DNA from: Siminovitchia fortis
GTDB taxonomy: Bacteria > Bacillota > Bacilli > Bacillales > Bacillaceae_C
DNA: 36,137 nucleotides
Direction: 5' to 3'
Assembly: GCF_003605365.2 (NCBI RefSeq)
Contig: NZ_QYTU02000024.1
Location: 1 to 36,137, forward strand
Part shown: in pieces, positions 34,613 through 36,137 of the stretch
Numbering within the stretch: position 1 is the first letter of the stretch
How the letters are laid out: every line of letters starts with the position of its first letter
Translations under genes and position numbers: made by a program
The notes under the pieces: model-generated
Seen by the model: the letters and a program-made list of their open reading frames with translations, nothing else
Told to the model about the DNA's origin: nothing
Database searches by the model: none

Positions 34613-35815
34613 TTGGCTGTATATGATTATGTTGATGATCAGGAAGTCATCCATTTAACGCAAGCGCTAGTACGGATTCCAAGTGTTTACCGCCCTCAGG
34701 ACCCTCAGGCAAATGAAAGTAAAGCAGCACAATTTGTTTATGATTATCTGAAGGAAATGGGACTTGAGGTTTATATCGAAGAGGTTGTCAAGGGGCGTCC
34801 CAATGTTATTGGCATTCTTGATTCTGGCAGACCCGGAAAAACAATTTTGTTTGAAGGGCATACCGATGTAGTAACAGAAGGAGACCGGGACTCCTGGAGT
34901 TACGACCCGTTTGGAGCGGTGATTGAAGGAAACAGAATGTACGGAAGAGGGACGAACGATACAAAAGGAAATCTTTCAGCGGCAATTGCAGCGGTCCATG
35001 CAATTAAAAGAAGTAATATAAAATGGAAAGGGAAAATTATTTTGTGTGTCCCTTGTGATGAGGAAGGCATGATGATTGGCATCAAGCATTTCATTAAACG
35101 CGGCTGGGCGAACGGGGTGGATGGCGCCATCATCTGTGAACCGGAGGAAAATCAAATTTGCATTACTCAAAAAGGGGCGATGAGGGCGGTCATTCACACT
35201 TATGGAAAAATGGCACATGGCGCCATGCCGCTTGCCGGAATCAATCCGAACACGAGAATGGCACAAGTGATCTGTAAACTAATGGAGCTCGAGAAACGGG
35301 AGAAGGAGCGTGTCGGAGAGCACAAATATTTAGGTTGGCCAAGCATCACGCCGACGGTGATTTTGGGCCCTGAAAAAGGAGAGCCGCAAATCAACGTCAT
35401 CCCTGACCATTGTTACAGTACACTTGATATACGGACCGTTCCCGGACAGGATCATGATCAGCTTCGTGCAGATATCGAGAATATTTTAGCGGAATTGGCT
35501 TCAAAAGACGAGGATTTTATGGCGGAAATTGAGGTGATTGAAAGTCGGCCTTGGACGGAAACGGATTTGGACGATCCCATTGTGAAGGCAAGTGTGCAAT
35601 CCTACCGTACCGTAACTGGAAAAGAACCAATTTTTAATGGTGTCCCGGGTGCTACCGACGGAACATTTCTGCATCTTGCGGGAATTCCGATTGTTACAAC
35701 AGGAGCGGGTGACCGCCATATCCCACATCAAATTGATGAATATATAGAGCTGGATGAATTAATAGAAGCGTCGAGAATCTATGCACAAACAGCGATGTTG
35801 TTTTTAAAACAGTAA
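34613..35815 (+). CDS. M20-family metallo-amidohydrolase
   Basis: A 400-residue M20 (ArgE/DapE/carboxypeptidase G2-like) enzyme with two bound metals. Ligands are seen in FEGHTDVV (His83, Asp85), GRGTNDTKG (Asp116), CDEEG (Glu150/151) and ICEPEE (Glu176), with a last His in AGDRHIPHQIDE. Residues of about 190-300 form the dimerisation lid (KMAHGAMPLAGINPNTRM). These enzymes cleave the amide of N-acyl amino acids, so N-pantoyl-beta-alanine (pantothenate) is a reasonable substrate, but so are many peptides. The start is a TTG at 34613, 5 bases after GGAGGGG. It is the last gene of the operon. Confidence 0.88.
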   Translation: MAVYDYVDDQEVIHLTQALVRIPSVYRPQDPQANESKAAQFVYDYLKEMGLEVYIEEVVKGRPNVIGILDSGRPGKTILFEGHTDVVTEGDRDSWSYDPFGAVIEGNRMYGRGTNDTKGNLSAAIAAVHAIKRSNIKWKGKIILCVPCDEEGMMIGIKHFIKRGWANGVDGAIICEPEENQICITQKGAMRAVIHTYGKMAHGAMPLAGINPNTRMAQVICKLMELEKREKERVGEHKYLGWPSITPTVILGPEKGEPQINVIPDHCYSTLDIRTVPGQDHDQLRADIENILAELASKDEDFMAEIEVIESRPWTETDLDDPIVKASVQSYRTVTGKEPIFNGVPGATDGTFLHLAGIPIVTTGAGDRHIPHQIDEYIELDELIEASRIYAQTAMLFLKQ

Positions 35816-35862
35816 AGGACTGTGTAGTTTTCTTAGCATTCGGCGTTCAATAAAACCTTTCA

Positions 35863-35891
35863 AAAAGCCTGATTGGGATGATCAGGCTTTT
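35863..35891 (+). terminator. Terminator of the catabolic operon
   Basis: A perfect 11-bp stem, AAAAGCCTGAT with ATCAGGCTTTT, has a 7-base loop and lies 48 bases after the M20 stop codon. No terminator was found between the nine genes before it. Confidence 0.9.
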
Positions 35892-35978
35892 AAATAGTTA
35901 TACAACTTTATATAAGAGGCGTTTCCGCTTTTGTCTATAACCTGATATAAAAATTTTCTTCAAAAGAAGCTATTATTT

Positions 35979-36137
35979 GTCCAGCTCCAGGCGCCATCGG
36001 CGAAAGGATCAAGGCAGCCAGGAAGCCCATTCAGGAGGAATTTGCTCCTGCGGCACCGGCTAAGTTCACCTCGTCGCAAAGCTGCATGAAGCATATTCGG
36101 TGATGTATCTCACGAAGTGATTGAAATCAGCCGTTTT
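35979..36137 (+). repeat. Possible second repeat type at the right edge (copy D), incomplete
   Basis: GTCCAGCTCCAGGCGCC at 35979 resembles the left ends of copies B and C (GTCYRGCTCCAGCGCC), but the following bases differ: CATCGGCGAAAGGATC, then CAGGAG/CTCCTG as a small hairpin near 36033-36051. It may be a related repeat family that shares the first 15 bases. No gene is seen here, and the window ends before the element does. Confidence 0.45.

Overview
The window looks like a chromosomal segment of a spore-forming Bacillaceae species (Bacillus sensu lato). Three things support this. The genes have strong AAGGAGG-type ribosome binding sites with many GTG and TTG starts. Spore genes are present (sspN, tlp and a YIEGIA pair). 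The block acnA - sspN - tlp - yneP - yneQ - yneR - plsY - yneT - parE - parC follows the order I remember from Bacillus subtilis. No rRNA, tRNA, CRISPR array or intact transposase gene was found.

Layout. 1-1124 (minus): a YIEGIA sporulation protein and its small partner. 1552-4686: an OpuA-type glycine betaine/osmolyte ABC transporter in the order lipoprotein, permease, ATPase, with a terminator hairpin after the lipoprotein gene. 4731-7247: a small membrane protein, a FAD-synthetase-like protein whose riboflavin kinase half is degenerate, a structured pseudoknotted RNA-like element resembling a TnpB omega-RNA/IS200-IS605 right end, and an AEC-family transporter. 7334-9725: a TPP riboswitch with terminator controlling tenA-thiD-thiE. 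9908-13672: an MFS transporter, a LysM-3D wall protein, a stress protein, a lytic transglycosylase-like protein and a GlsB-family protein, two of them behind sigma-B-like promoters. 13844-24931: aconitase with CcpC sites placed as in B. subtilis citB, spore protein genes, the yne genes, plsY, and parE-parC behind a perfect LexA box. Long imperfect palindromic repeats lie at the left edge and on both sides of the fbpB-sspN-tlp genes.

The most interesting region is 25071-35891. A sigma-54-dependent activator gene, frameshifted in this sequence, is followed by a nested dyad (candidate activator site), a terminator, a textbook -24/-12 promoter and nine tightly packed genes: aldehyde dehydrogenase, DmlA-type decarboxylating dehydrogenase, SDR dehydrogenase, EcfA1, EcfA2, EcfT, an S component, a P1-family Ntn hydrolase and an M20 amidohydrolase. 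The three dehydrogenases match the classes needed to turn pantoate into 4-dehydropantoate, then 3,3-dimethylmalate, then 3-methyl-2-oxobutanoate. The two amidases and the vitamin-type ECF importer fit uptake and cleavage of pantothenate or pantetheine. I propose an inducible pantothenate catabolic operon. This is inference from enzyme classes and context, not proof.
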